Made by a program: the position numbers and the translations under genes. DNA of 7,354 bases from Acidobacteriota bacterium (GTDB lineage: Bacteria > Acidobacteriota > Terriglobia > Terriglobales > Acidobacteriaceae): NCBI GenBank assembly GCA_021781255.1, contig JAJXXG010000614.1, forward strand, positions 1 through 7,354, given 5' to 3'. Numbering within the stretch: the stretch's first letter is position 1; the number at the start of each line of letters is the position of its first letter. Below, piece after piece: positions 1 through 5,013 of this stretch. The notes under the pieces were generated by a model. The model did no database searches. It saw only the letters and a program-made list of their open reading frames with translations, and was not told the DNA's origin.

Positions 1-21
1 GTCTTCGATTTGGCGTCATGC

Positions 22-62
22 CGACGCGCCTTGAGGCGCGGCGACGGAAGCTCTGGGGCTTC
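22..62 (-). terminator. Tandem hairpins downstream of the 127-residue gene (weak terminator candidate)
   Basis: Two inverted repeats lie just past the stop of the leftward gene. One is a 6-bp perfect stem CGCGCC/GGCGCG (25-30 with 35-40) around TTGA, which extends to 22-43 across one mismatch. The other is a 5-bp stem GAAGC/GCTTC (47-51 with 58-62). No T-run follows on the minus strand, so this is not a canonical intrinsic terminator. It could mark the 3' end of the transcript or act with Rho. Confidence 0.25.
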
Positions 63-86
63 AGGATACGGCTACCGGGAATTGCG

Positions 87-470
87 TTAGCTGACCGGGC
101 CCGCCGGGATAACCGGCAGCGCGCCCTGCGCCCTGGCCTCGGCTACCACCGCGTCGAGGTGCGCGAGCACATCGGGCACGGACATGGTGTAGATCTCGCG
201 CTGCGAGTCGAAACCTTCTTCAATCAGCTGCTTGAGATAACGGCCGGCGACCTGCGCGGCCAGATGGTCAGTGATTACCTTGCCGCTGCGCTGCTTCTGT
301 TCCACCCAGGCAGTCGAGGGCAAGGAGATCCACATGGGGCGGCCGTTGACGTCGAATCGAATGTCTACTGCGTCAGCGTGGCGGGTAGCGATAGCCACCA
401 TATTCGCCTTCCAGCGGCAGTGCAGGTCTTCCCCGCTCCAGCGGTCAGTGGCGTGAAAATCGTCATACAT
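87..470 (-). CDS. Small conserved-looking protein of unknown function (127 aa)
   Basis: I do not recognise this family. The soluble 127-residue product has no signal peptide or membrane segment. Residues 1-55 are mixed beta-like with several aromatics (a GEDLHCRW stretch at 13-20, an RFDVNGRPMWISLP stretch at 38-51). Residues 56-115 look helical (KVITDHLAAQVAGRYLKQLI, then VLAHLDAVVAEARAQG). The composition is protein-like, unlike the longer antisense frame at 18-542, which reads as Arg/Gly/Pro-rich shadow. The ATG at 470 is fixed by an in-frame TAA at 476-474. No Shine-Dalgarno sequence precedes it; instead a -10-like TACGCT ends 6 bases before the ATG, suggesting a leaderless mRNA. It is divergent from the TPR gene at 622, with a shared 151-base upstream region. 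Existence of the gene is fairly sure; its role is unknown. Confidence 0.75.
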   Translation of the reverse strand: MYDDFHATDRWSGEDLHCRWKANMVAIATRHADAVDIRFDVNGRPMWISLPSTAWVEQKQRSGKVITDHLAAQVAGRYLKQLIEEGFDSQREIYTMSVPDVLAHLDAVVAEARAQGALPVIPAGPVS

Positions 471-476
471 GCTTTA

Positions 477-505
477 AGCGTACCGTTCCCGGGCGGAGGG
501 GGCAA
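477..505 (-). promoter_or_regulatory. Leaderless-type promoter of the 127-residue gene
   Basis: On the minus strand a -35-like TTGCCC (505-500) is separated by 17 bases from a -10-like TACGCT (482-477). Six bases then lead to the ATG at 470. This spacing puts the expected transcription start at or next to the A of the start codon, and there is no Shine-Dalgarno sequence. The hexamers match the sigma-70 consensus 4/6 (-35) and 3/6 (-10, TANNNT type). Start-site mapping would decide it. Confidence 0.4.
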
Positions 506-515
506 GCGGGCGCGG

Positions 516-545
516 TTGCCGCTGCGGAAACCGCACTGCTAAACT
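516..545 (+). promoter_or_regulatory. Candidate sigma-70-type promoter for the TPR gene
   Basis: TTGCCG (516-521) and TAAACT (540-545) are 18 bases apart, each 4/6 to the -35/-10 consensus, in an otherwise GC-rich stretch. Transcription would begin near 552, leaving a leader of about 70 bases before the GTG at 622. This is by eye only. Confidence 0.3.
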
Positions 546-621
546 ATTGAGGTTGCAGTAGCGCTGCCCTCACCCGTACGGACCCGCCTGCAAGTCAATC
601 GACGAAGGACAAAAGGAACCC

Positions 622-1326
622 GTGGATACACAAACCCGTCATGCCCTGAAGAAAGACAAGTTTGCCCAGGCCGCCGCAACGAGCGCCAGTTGGGTTGGCG
701 AGCACAGGTCCAGCGTGATCCGCTGGGCGATCACGGCCGGCGCAGTTCTTGTGGTGGGCATTGGCGCGTTGACCTACTGGGCCCTGCGCACGTCGGCAGC
801 CGACGCAGCGCTGGGGTCGGCGCTGGATGTTTACACCACGCCGCTGGCGATTCCGGGCGCACCGCCCGAGCCTGGGGTTTACTCGACCTCAGCCGACCGC
901 GCGAAGGAAGCGAATCGGGAGTTTGTGGCCGTGGCCCACGATTTCGGCTGGCTGCCCGAGGGGACGAAGGCCCACTATTTTGCCGGCGTGACCTTTGAGG
1001 AGATGGGGCAAACCGGATCGGCGGAGAGCGAACTGACGATCGCCTCGCACTCCTGGGACCGGAACCTGGCCAACCTGGCGAAGCTGGCGCTTGCCGGACT
1101 CTATCGCCAGACCGGCCGGGACAACGAAGCAGCCGATCTCTACAACCAGATCGTAGCCAAGCCTTCAACGACGGTTTCGACGGGCGTGGCGCAACTGGAT
1201 CTTGCCGATCTGTACGCGTCAGAAGGCAAACAGGACCAGGCGCGGGCGCTCTGGGCCAAGGTGAGGGACGCGGACAAGGAAGGCGCCGCCGGCCAGATTG
1301 CGGCACAGAAGCTGATAGGCAAGTAA
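622..1326 (+). CDS. Membrane-anchored tetratricopeptide-repeat protein (YfgM/TPR_21-like)
   Basis: 234-residue protein with a short charged cytoplasmic N-terminus (1-33), one membrane helix at about 34-55 (an AITAGAVLVVGIGALTYWAL stretch) and a periplasmic helical-repeat domain from about 95 to the end. TPR-like helices include KAHYFAGVTFEEMGQTGSAE (116-135), NLAKLALAGLYRQTGRDNEA (151-170) and QLDLADLYASEGKQDQARAL (191-210). The layout and the N-terminal TQTRHALKKDKF segment resemble YfgM-type anchored TPR proteins, which in other bacteria associate with the Sec translocon and periplasmic chaperones; that role is inferred from the family, not shown here. The start is a GTG at 622 with AAAAGGA at 611-617 and GAAGGA at 604-609. 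No other gene of this window appears to share its transcript: the sigma gene starts about 140 bases downstream. The fold is fairly sure, the exact function is not. Confidence 0.85.
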   Translation: MDTQTRHALKKDKFAQAAATSASWVGEHRSSVIRWAITAGAVLVVGIGALTYWALRTSAADAALGSALDVYTTPLAIPGAPPEPGVYSTSADRAKEANREFVAVAHDFGWLPEGTKAHYFAGVTFEEMGQTGSAESELTIASHSWDRNLANLAKLALAGLYRQTGRDNEAADLYNQIVAKPSTTVSTGVAQLDLADLYASEGKQDQARALWAKVRDADKEGAAGQIAAQKLIGK

Positions 1327-1351
1327 GACCGCATCTCGGGTGCGAAGGCTG

Positions 1352-1364
1352 TCCCGCCACGGGA
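1352..1364 (+). terminator. Short hairpin between the TPR and sigma-factor genes
   Basis: A 5-bp stem TCCCG/CGGGA around a 3-base loop lies 25 bases after the TPR stop. No T-run follows. It is either a weak transcription stop or chance; the sigma gene's leader also lies here. Confidence 0.15.
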
Positions 1365-1465
1365 GGTTGACCCCACGAGTGCGAGACAGGGTAATTCCGA
1401 GCACTTTTCCCGCTGGCTGCGTCTGGTAGGTGATGAGCACCAGCCAGGCAATTTGCGCAGGTTGG

Positions 1466-2020
1466 ATGGAAATTCCCACGAGTGCGGCAGACGAGGAAGC
1501 GCGCCGGCGCGCGGAAGACGCGGCCGTAGCATCTCTGGTGGACCAGTACGCCGCAGCTCTTTATCGAGTTGCTTATTCCGTCCTGCGCAATCCCTCCGAT
1601 GCCGAGGATGCCGTACAAGAGGCGTTTCTGCGCGTGCTGCGGCACCGGGAGACGCTGGCCGAGGTGCGCGACCATCGCGTATGGCTGATCCGCATTGTCT
1701 GGAACATCGTGCTGGATCGCAAACGGCGCAGCAAGACGCGGCCCGAAACCGACGACGTGGCGGAGCTGGTTCGCGTACTGCCCTCGACGGGGCTCTCCCA
1801 GGAAGAGCGTGCGGCGGCGGCGCAACATCATGCGCACGTGCTGGCCCGCGTGGAGCAACTGCCGGCCAAGGAACGCCAGGTTCTGCTGCTTTCAGCCTTT
1901 GAAGAACTGTCGAGCGTGGAGATTGCTTCAGTTCTGGGCATTACAGAGTCAAGCGTACGATCGCGGCTGTTCCGGGCACGCAACCTGATGGCCGAGTTGC
2001 TGCACCACGCGAGGAGTTAG
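1466..2020 (+). CDS. RNA polymerase sigma factor, ECF (sigma-70 family, regions 2 and 4)
   Basis: A two-domain group IV sigma factor of 184 residues from this start, close to the usual ECF length. Region 2 spans about residues 24-89: LVDQYAAALYRVAYSVLRNP, then the core-binding DAEDAVQEAFLRVLRH stretch, then the -10-recognising WLIRIVWNIVLDRKRR. Region 4 spans about 124-178, with ARVEQLPAKERQVLLLSAFE and the helix-turn-helix LSSVEIASVLGITESSVRSR that reads the -35. No sigma 3 domain or C-terminal extension is present. The product directs RNA polymerase to a dedicated promoter set in the cytoplasm. The start is uncertain: ATG 1466 has an AGG four bases upstream and gives a normal N-terminus, while GTG 1430 or ATG 1433 would add 11-12 residues including Cys and Trp. 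The next gene begins 17 bases after its stop, the classic sigma/anti-sigma layout. I saw no convincing ECF autoregulatory promoter upstream. Confidence 0.92.
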   Translation: MEIPTSAADEEARRRAEDAAVASLVDQYAAALYRVAYSVLRNPSDAEDAVQEAFLRVLRHRETLAEVRDHRVWLIRIVWNIVLDRKRRSKTRPETDDVAELVRVLPSTGLSQEERAAAAQHHAHVLARVEQLPAKERQVLLLSAFEELSSVEIASVLGITESSVRSRLFRARNLMAELLHHARS

Positions 2021-2037
2021 CAGGAGAGGAGTTTGCC

Positions 2038-2535
2038 ATGAGCTCGAACCCTCACAAACCGATGGCGGCAGCGCCGCAGGGCGATAGCGGGGAAGAGACG
2101 CTGCGGCTGATTGCGAAGCTACCTGCGCCGCAAGGACTGGAAGCGCGCGTGCACGACGCGCTTGACGCCGCACCGCGGAGCAGGCGGGTTCTGTCATGGC
2201 CTGAGATGCATGTTGCACGGATGGCGATGGAGCACCAGTGGCTGCGCGCGGCGGCGGCGGCGGCAATTGTGTTTGTCGTCGTGGGCGGCGGCTGGGGCGT
2301 CTATAGCCACGTAGAGCACGTACAAAACGGCAAGACGCTGGTCCTGCCAGGGCCTGTGCCCACGGCAGGCGGATTCTCGGGAGCGGGCGCGATGCGCACG
2401 CCGGGAACGATACCGGGACCGACGGTCGCCAGGCCCGCGAAGAAGTCCGCGGCGCCGATGAAGAAGCAGGGCGCTCAATCCGCGGCCGCGGCAGGGGCCC
2501 AGCAAGAGCCTAATCCTTCTTCGTCACGGCCTTGA
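2038..2535 (+). CDS. Single-pass membrane protein, probable anti-sigma partner of the ECF factor
   Basis: 165 residues. A cytoplasmic N-terminal part (1-69) carries an amphipathic helical stretch at 17-45 (EETLRLIAKLPAPQGLEARV). One membrane helix at about 70-89 starts in a run of six Ala followed by IVFVVVGGGWGV. A periplasmic tail (90-165) is rich in Pro, Ala, Gly and Lys, looks disordered, and ends in a Ser-rich segment. GAGGAG (2026-2031) sits six bases before ATG 2038, and the gene starts 17 bases after the sigma stop, so co-expression is very likely. By position and topology it should bind and silence the sigma factor at the membrane. There is no Cys in the protein, so it lacks the HxxxCxxC zinc anti-sigma motif; the role is context-based inference. 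Its last 26 bases overlap the end of the opposite-strand gene. Confidence 0.75.
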   Translation: MSSNPHKPMAAAPQGDSGEETLRLIAKLPAPQGLEARVHDALDAAPRSRRVLSWPEMHVARMAMEHQWLRAAAAAAIVFVVVGGGWGVYSHVEHVQNGKTLVLPGPVPTAGGFSGAGAMRTPGTIPGPTVARPAKKSAAPMKKQGAQSAAAAGAQQEPNPSSSRP

Positions 2536-2851
2536 TCACCATTCCGAGAAGAGCCAGCACCACCGCGCCCCAGAAGGCCGGCACCAGGCCGCGCACGTGA
2601 AATCCGGGAACGAGACTGGACGCGACGAGGATCATTGCGCCGTTGATGACCAGCAGGAAGATGCCCAGCGTGAGAATCGTCAGCGGGAAGGTAAGGATCT
2701 TGAGGAAGAGCCCGATGGTGGCATTCAGCAGGCCGATCACCAGGGCGGCGATGAGCGCCGGAACCAGGCCGGCCACATGGAATCCGGGAACAAGGTGCGA
2801 GACGACAAGGAGCGCAATCGCGCTCAGTATCCAGTGAAGAAGCAGCCGCAT
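2510..2851 (-). CDS. Small four-helix membrane protein, YvlD / phage_holin_4_2 family
   Basis: 113 residues, almost entirely hydrophobic, with predicted helices near 3-19, 28-47, 54-76 and 88-108 and a basic C-terminal end (KAVTKKD). It is internally duplicated: LVPGFHVAGLVPA (20-32) is repeated as LVPGFHVRGLVPA (80-92), 60 codons later. This duplicated pattern and length are typical of the chromosomal YvlD-like family that Pfam names after phage holins. The function is not established, and the holin name should not be read as evidence of lysis. I place the start at ATG 2851, with GGAG ten bases upstream. An upstream extension in the same frame to 3031 adds 60 Pro/Ala/Arg-rich residues that look non-coding. 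Its 3' end overlaps the anti-sigma-like gene tail to tail by 26 bases. Confidence 0.85.
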   Translation of the reverse strand: MRLLLHWILSAIALLVVSHLVPGFHVAGLVPALIAALVIGLLNATIGLFLKILTFPLTILTLGIFLLVINGAMILVASSLVPGFHVRGLVPAFWGAVVLALLGMVIKAVTKKD

Positions 2852-3009
2852 AGTCTCATGTCTCCGAAATCTCGACGGCAGGTAGGCGAATGAACGATTC
2901 GCGCGACGGGGAGCGGTAGACGCCGTTGGCTCTAACGTATCCTGCCTGACGGCGGCATGCAAGGCGCACGCGGGCAGAGACGCGGGGGCGTCAGGCGGCG
3001 CGGTTGATT

Positions 3010-3015
3010 TAAAGT
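3010..3015 (+). promoter_or_regulatory. -10-like element TAAAGT for leaderless start at 3022
   Basis: TAAAGT (4/6 to TATAAT) is followed by exactly six bases and then ATG 3022. No Shine-Dalgarno sequence precedes that ATG, only a weak GTGAG. I see no good -35 at 16-18 bases. The spacing is identical to that at the genes starting at 470 and 4387. Its first three bases form an in-frame TAA that closes the frame upstream. Confidence 0.35.
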
Positions 3016-3021
3016 GAGACC

Positions 3022-3285
3022 ATGTTCGCACGGCGCGTCAACATTGAACGGATCGACGCCGCGGGGGCACATCATGCCTGCCCGATTCAGCAGATCGACA
3101 ACTTTGCCATGCGCAACTTTACCAACGACGCTGTCTTTGACGATACATTTCCCGCCGGCGATGGCGTGCTGGAGATTGGGCACCGCGTACCGATCGAGCG
3201 GCTGCGGACGGCAATGGCTGACTGGTTCAGGCGCAAGGGCTATCTGGCGTCCGATGAGCGGCTGGAAGTGACGGAGCGGAAGTAA
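3022..3285 (+). CDS. Small protein of unknown function (87 aa)
   Basis: I do not recognise this family. The 87-residue soluble product has no membrane or signal segment. It begins with a basic MFARRVNIER segment. A middle part follows with alternating polar and hydrophobic residues (IDNFAMRNFTNDAVFDDTFP, 25-44). A short beta-like GDGVLEIGHRVP segment (47-57) precedes an amphipathic helix, IERLRTAMADWFRRKGYL (58-75), and a charged end. Residue usage is balanced, whereas the overlapping frame at 3014-3271 is Ser/Arg/Pro-rich and reads as shadow. ATG 3022 is the first possible ATG after an in-frame TAA at 3010-3012. It is divergent from the YvlD-like gene (170 bases between starts) and convergent with the lysozyme gene. 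The helix could be a protein- or nucleic-acid-binding element, but nothing shows that. Confidence 0.65.
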   Translation: MFARRVNIERIDAAGAHHACPIQQIDNFAMRNFTNDAVFDDTFPAGDGVLEIGHRVPIERLRTAMADWFRRKGYLASDERLEVTERK

Positions 3286-3328
3286 GGCTCCAGGCATCCG
3301 AAAATCGACCGCAGGCCGGCGGCGATGA

Positions 3329-3352
3329 GCGGGCGGCGGGTATGACGCCCGC
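3329..3352. terminator. GC-rich hairpin between convergent genes
   Basis: A perfect 7-bp inverted repeat, GCGGGCG (3329-3335) and CGCCCGC (3346-3352), with a 10-base loop. It lies in the 123-base gap between the convergent 87-residue gene and the lysozyme gene. It could halt transcription from either side, but there is no T-run on either strand. Confidence 0.3.
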
Positions 3353-3408
3353 GAGCGGCTGCCGAATCTGAAGCGCTTGCCTGCAACGGCTGGCCCATGC
3401 GCTCTGGC

Positions 3409-3867
3409 TCACACAGCCGTTGCGCCCGCCTGAGCCCTCGCTCTCCAAAGACTCAGATCTGCCTGGCGCCGGGCCTTCAGGCCCAGATTGACCTCGCCGC
3501 CAGCCATATCCCACAGAAGAAGCTGTTCGGCCGCGGCATCGTATTGGCGCTCGTTGAGGCAGCGAAGCAGGGTCGAACCCGCCAGCCGCCCAGACCCCAG
3601 GTTGAAGCAGAAGTCGACGAGGGCGTCGAACTGACCCTGGGTCAAGGGCACCTTCACCAGGCGGCTGACAGCCTGCTCGGCCACGGCGACATCCCGAGCC
3701 AGAATCGCATTCGCCTGGATTCGGCTGACCCCGTCGGGGAAGGACTCGGGGGGAACAATGCGATGGCCGTAGCCGATGGTGGGCAGGCCGGAGATGTCGG
3801 CGTACGGCTGGCCGCGGTACCCCTCAAACCGCTTGATCAGATCGAACCCCTTTGCGCTCAGTTGCAT
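3409..3867 (-). CDS. Phage-type lysozyme / endolysin, glycoside hydrolase family 24
   Basis: 152-residue muramidase that hydrolyses the MurNAc-GlcNAc beta-1,4 bond of peptidoglycan. The T4-lysozyme triad is intact: Glu15 (in KRFEGYR), Asp24 (PYADISG) and Thr30 (PTIGYGH), with the same E-x8-D-x5-T spacing as Glu11/Asp20/Thr26 of T4. Further family landmarks are GYGH (32-35), QFDALVDFCFNLGSGRLAGS (79-98) with STLLRCLN, and the C-terminal GLKARRQADLSLW. Length is normal for a one-domain endolysin. No signal peptide, SAR helix or cell-wall-binding domain is visible, so export is unexplained. ATG 3867 is preferred over TTG 3873 because of the ribosome site at 3882-3875. No phage structural or integrase gene lies nearby, so it is a lone, possibly domesticated, gene. 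The upstream DNA carries repeated TCGGCA elements that may regulate it. Confidence 0.93.
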   Translation of the reverse strand: MQLSAKGFDLIKRFEGYRGQPYADISGLPTIGYGHRIVPPESFPDGVSRIQANAILARDVAVAEQAVSRLVKVPLTQGQFDALVDFCFNLGSGRLAGSTLLRCLNERQYDAAAEQLLLWDMAGGEVNLGLKARRQADLSLWRARAQAGATAV

Positions 3868-3874
3868 AGACAAG

Positions 3875-3882
3875 CCTCTCCT
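3875..3882 (-). promoter_or_regulatory. Ribosome-binding site that fixes the lysozyme start
   Basis: On the minus strand AGGAGAGG (3882-3875) is followed by seven bases and ATG 3867. The in-frame TTG at 3873 would be only one base from the end of this site, too close to be used. A 5-bp stem with a four-base loop (3885-3889 with 3894-3898) sits immediately upstream in the mRNA. Confidence 0.6.
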
Positions 3883-3916
3883 GACTGGCCGGAGCCAGCC
3901 GCAAACACAAAGAGCC

Positions 3917-3979
3917 TGCCGAAGTTCTTATCGGCAAGCCCTGATTGCAGGCTAGCAGAAGCTCAGAATTAATCGGCAA
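3917..3979. repeat. Three TCGGCA elements upstream of the lysozyme gene (operator-like)
   Basis: TCGGCA occurs inverted at 3917-3922 and direct at 3931-3936 and 3973-3978. The two direct copies extend to an 8-bp match ATCGGCAA (3930-3937 and 3972-3979) spaced 42 bp apart, about four helical turns. The first two copies form a 6-bp hairpin with an 8-base loop. An overlapping 7-bp inverted repeat AGCCTGC/GCAGGCT (3913-3919 with 3947-3953) would be mutually exclusive with it. Read leftward, the hairpin is followed by a T-rich stretch (TCTTTGTGTTT), so attenuation is also conceivable. Confidence 0.3.
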
Positions 3980-4374
3980 ACGCGAGATCGATCTACTCAC
4001 AGGAGACCTACGCGGCTGCAGCCGCTGCGCAAACCGAAGGGCGCCCGAGCCCGGTTGCCGCGCCTTGCGCCCGGCGGGACCGGGATCCACAGGCCGGCAC
4101 GCCGGCGCGCGGAGCGGGTTCATTTTGCACTCAAGTTCATTGATTTCAGAAATTTAATGCGGCATGGAGGGCAGGAACGCCGGGAGGGTGCAGTTCGAGG
4201 CAAGGTTGGAGCGGCCGGTTTGGCCCAAAATGGGAAAACCGCGCCCGTCCTGATTCACTCTGTAACCTAAACGGACACAATGCCTTACCCGGAGCCGACG
4301 GAAGACGCGGTGATTTCCGCTGGAAATCTGCGGGCCAGCCTTGACCCAGCGAGGGGAATCGGGCGTCGGCTTAG

Positions 4375-4380
4375 TAAAAT
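4375..4380 (+). promoter_or_regulatory. -10-like element TAAAAT for leaderless start of the RlpA gene
   Basis: TAAAAT (5/6 to TATAAT) is followed by exactly six bases and then ATG 4387. No Shine-Dalgarno sequence lies upstream. A TTGACC at 4341-4346 is 28 bases away, too far for a standard -35, so the -35 is unassigned. The first three bases are an in-frame TAA, so no upstream start in this frame is possible. Confidence 0.4.
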
Positions 4381-4386
4381 GAACAG

Positions 4387-4953
4387 ATGGTTATAACAAG
4401 GAAAACACGCAACTTAAAGCGACGATCTCCGCTATGGATTTATCTGACGGCGGGGGTTTCTGCCGCGGTGCTGGTGGCGGCGGTGGTGCTGGTTACCGCA
4501 CGCACGGTAGAAGCAGATGCGCGTCTTTCCAGAGCGACGAACGCAAGTACGGAAACAACCGCAACAAGCGCATCCCCGGCATCCCTGGCGCAGGCCGAGC
4601 CGGTCGTTCCGGCGAACCGTGCGACACCGGCGGCGCGGAAGTGGCACGACCGGATTCACGGGATCGCGTCGTGGTATGGAGGCGTCTTTAACGGACGCAA
4701 GACGGCCAGCGGCGAGACGTATGACATGTACGCGATGACGGCCTGTCATCCGACGCTGCCTTTCGGCTCAGTGGTGCGGGTGGTGAATCGCTCCAACCAT
4801 CAGTCGGTGGTGGTGCGCATCACGGACCGCGGCGATCTTGGGCATCAGGGACGAATCATCGACCTCTCTTACGGGGCGGCACAAAAGCTCGGGATGACCT
4901 GGGCGGGATTGGCGCACGTCGATCTTCAGGTGCTTTCGCTCGGCAAGCAATAA
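4387..4953 (+). CDS. rlpA: RlpA-like septal-ring lytic transglycosylase, membrane-anchored, no SPOR domain
   Basis: 188 residues. A basic N-terminus (KTRNLKRR) leads to one membrane helix at about 16-38, then a Thr/Ala/Ser-rich linker to about residue 85 and a double-psi beta-barrel domain at about 90-186. The barrel carries the RlpA signature: GIASWYGGVFNGRKTASGE (92-110), TACHPTLPFGSVVRVVN (118-134), VVVRITDRGD (141-150) and GRIIDLSYGAAQKLGM. Glu110, His121 and Asp147 have the same spacing as the catalytic Glu120, His131 and Asp157 of Pseudomonas aeruginosa RlpA, so lytic transglycosylase activity on naked (peptide-free) glycan strands is plausible. Unlike the classic protein there is no lipobox Cys and no C-terminal SPOR domain, so septal targeting by denuded glycan is not supported. 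Start 4387 is forced by an in-frame TAA 12 bases upstream; the mRNA is probably leaderless. It is convergent with the M1-like gene. Confidence 0.92.
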   Translation: MVITRKTRNLKRRSPLWIYLTAGVSAAVLVAAVVLVTARTVEADARLSRATNASTETTATSASPASLAQAEPVVPANRATPAARKWHDRIHGIASWYGGVFNGRKTASGETYDMYAMTACHPTLPFGSVVRVVNRSNHQSVVVRITDRGDLGHQGRIIDLSYGAAQKLGMTWAGLAHVDLQVLSLGKQ

Positions 4954-5013
4954 ACGCAGACAAGGCACCCAGCGCGCAAGGCAAGTGCAGCCAGGCCAAA
5001 GGGCAGACGCTCT

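Larger units (their letters stand above)
3868..4386. other. 519-base gene-free region between lysozyme and RlpA genes
   Basis: I find no convincing gene here; the frames at 3824-4123 (-), 3945-4157 (+) and 4055-4270 (+) are Arg/Pro/Ser-rich and lack ribosome sites. Besides the lysozyme leader, it holds the palindromes AGATCGATCT (3985-3994) and GCGGCTGCAGCCGC (4012-4025). A nested set of stems at 4027-4070 pairs GCGCAA with TTGCGC around ACCG/CGGT. There is a GCCGG/CCGGC hairpin (4093-4106), and a CGGTTT/AAACCG hairpin (4216-4241) with an inner CCCA/TGGG stem. AT-rich pockets occur at 3965-3973 and 4121-4158. A weak TTGCAG/ATTAAT pair (3945-3950, 3968-3973, 17-base spacer) could drive a rightward transcript through the GC-rich stems. 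Confidence 0.4.

Noticed and set aside
18..542. A 174-codon rightward open frame over the 127-residue gene
   Set aside because: Its Arg/Gly-rich composition, the lack of a ribosome site, and the better protein character and start context of the leftward frame argue against it.
1381..1465. Autoregulatory ECF promoter upstream of the sigma gene
   Set aside because: GCACTTTT followed by CGTC superficially resembles an ECF -35/-10, but the spacer is only about 12 bases and no GGAAC core is present.
731..1858. A 375-codon leftward open frame across the TPR and sigma genes
   Set aside because: The translation is Arg/Pro/Ser-rich and spans two well-supported rightward genes; it is shadow coding.
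2852..3031. N-terminal extension of the YvlD-like protein to 3031
   Set aside because: The 60 added residues are Pro/Ala/Arg-rich with no similarity to the family, and they would overlap the start of the divergent 87-residue gene; ATG 2851 gives the standard length.
2510..4123. Prophage lysis cassette (holin-like protein plus lysozyme)
   Set aside because: The two genes are separated by an opposite-strand gene, the YvlD-type family is common in chromosomes, and no phage structural, replication or integration gene or att-like repeat is visible.
4379..4396. A five-codon frame (MNRWL) overlapping the RlpA start
   Set aside because: It has no ribosome site, and if the mRNA is leaderless its ATG would not be transcribed; probably chance.
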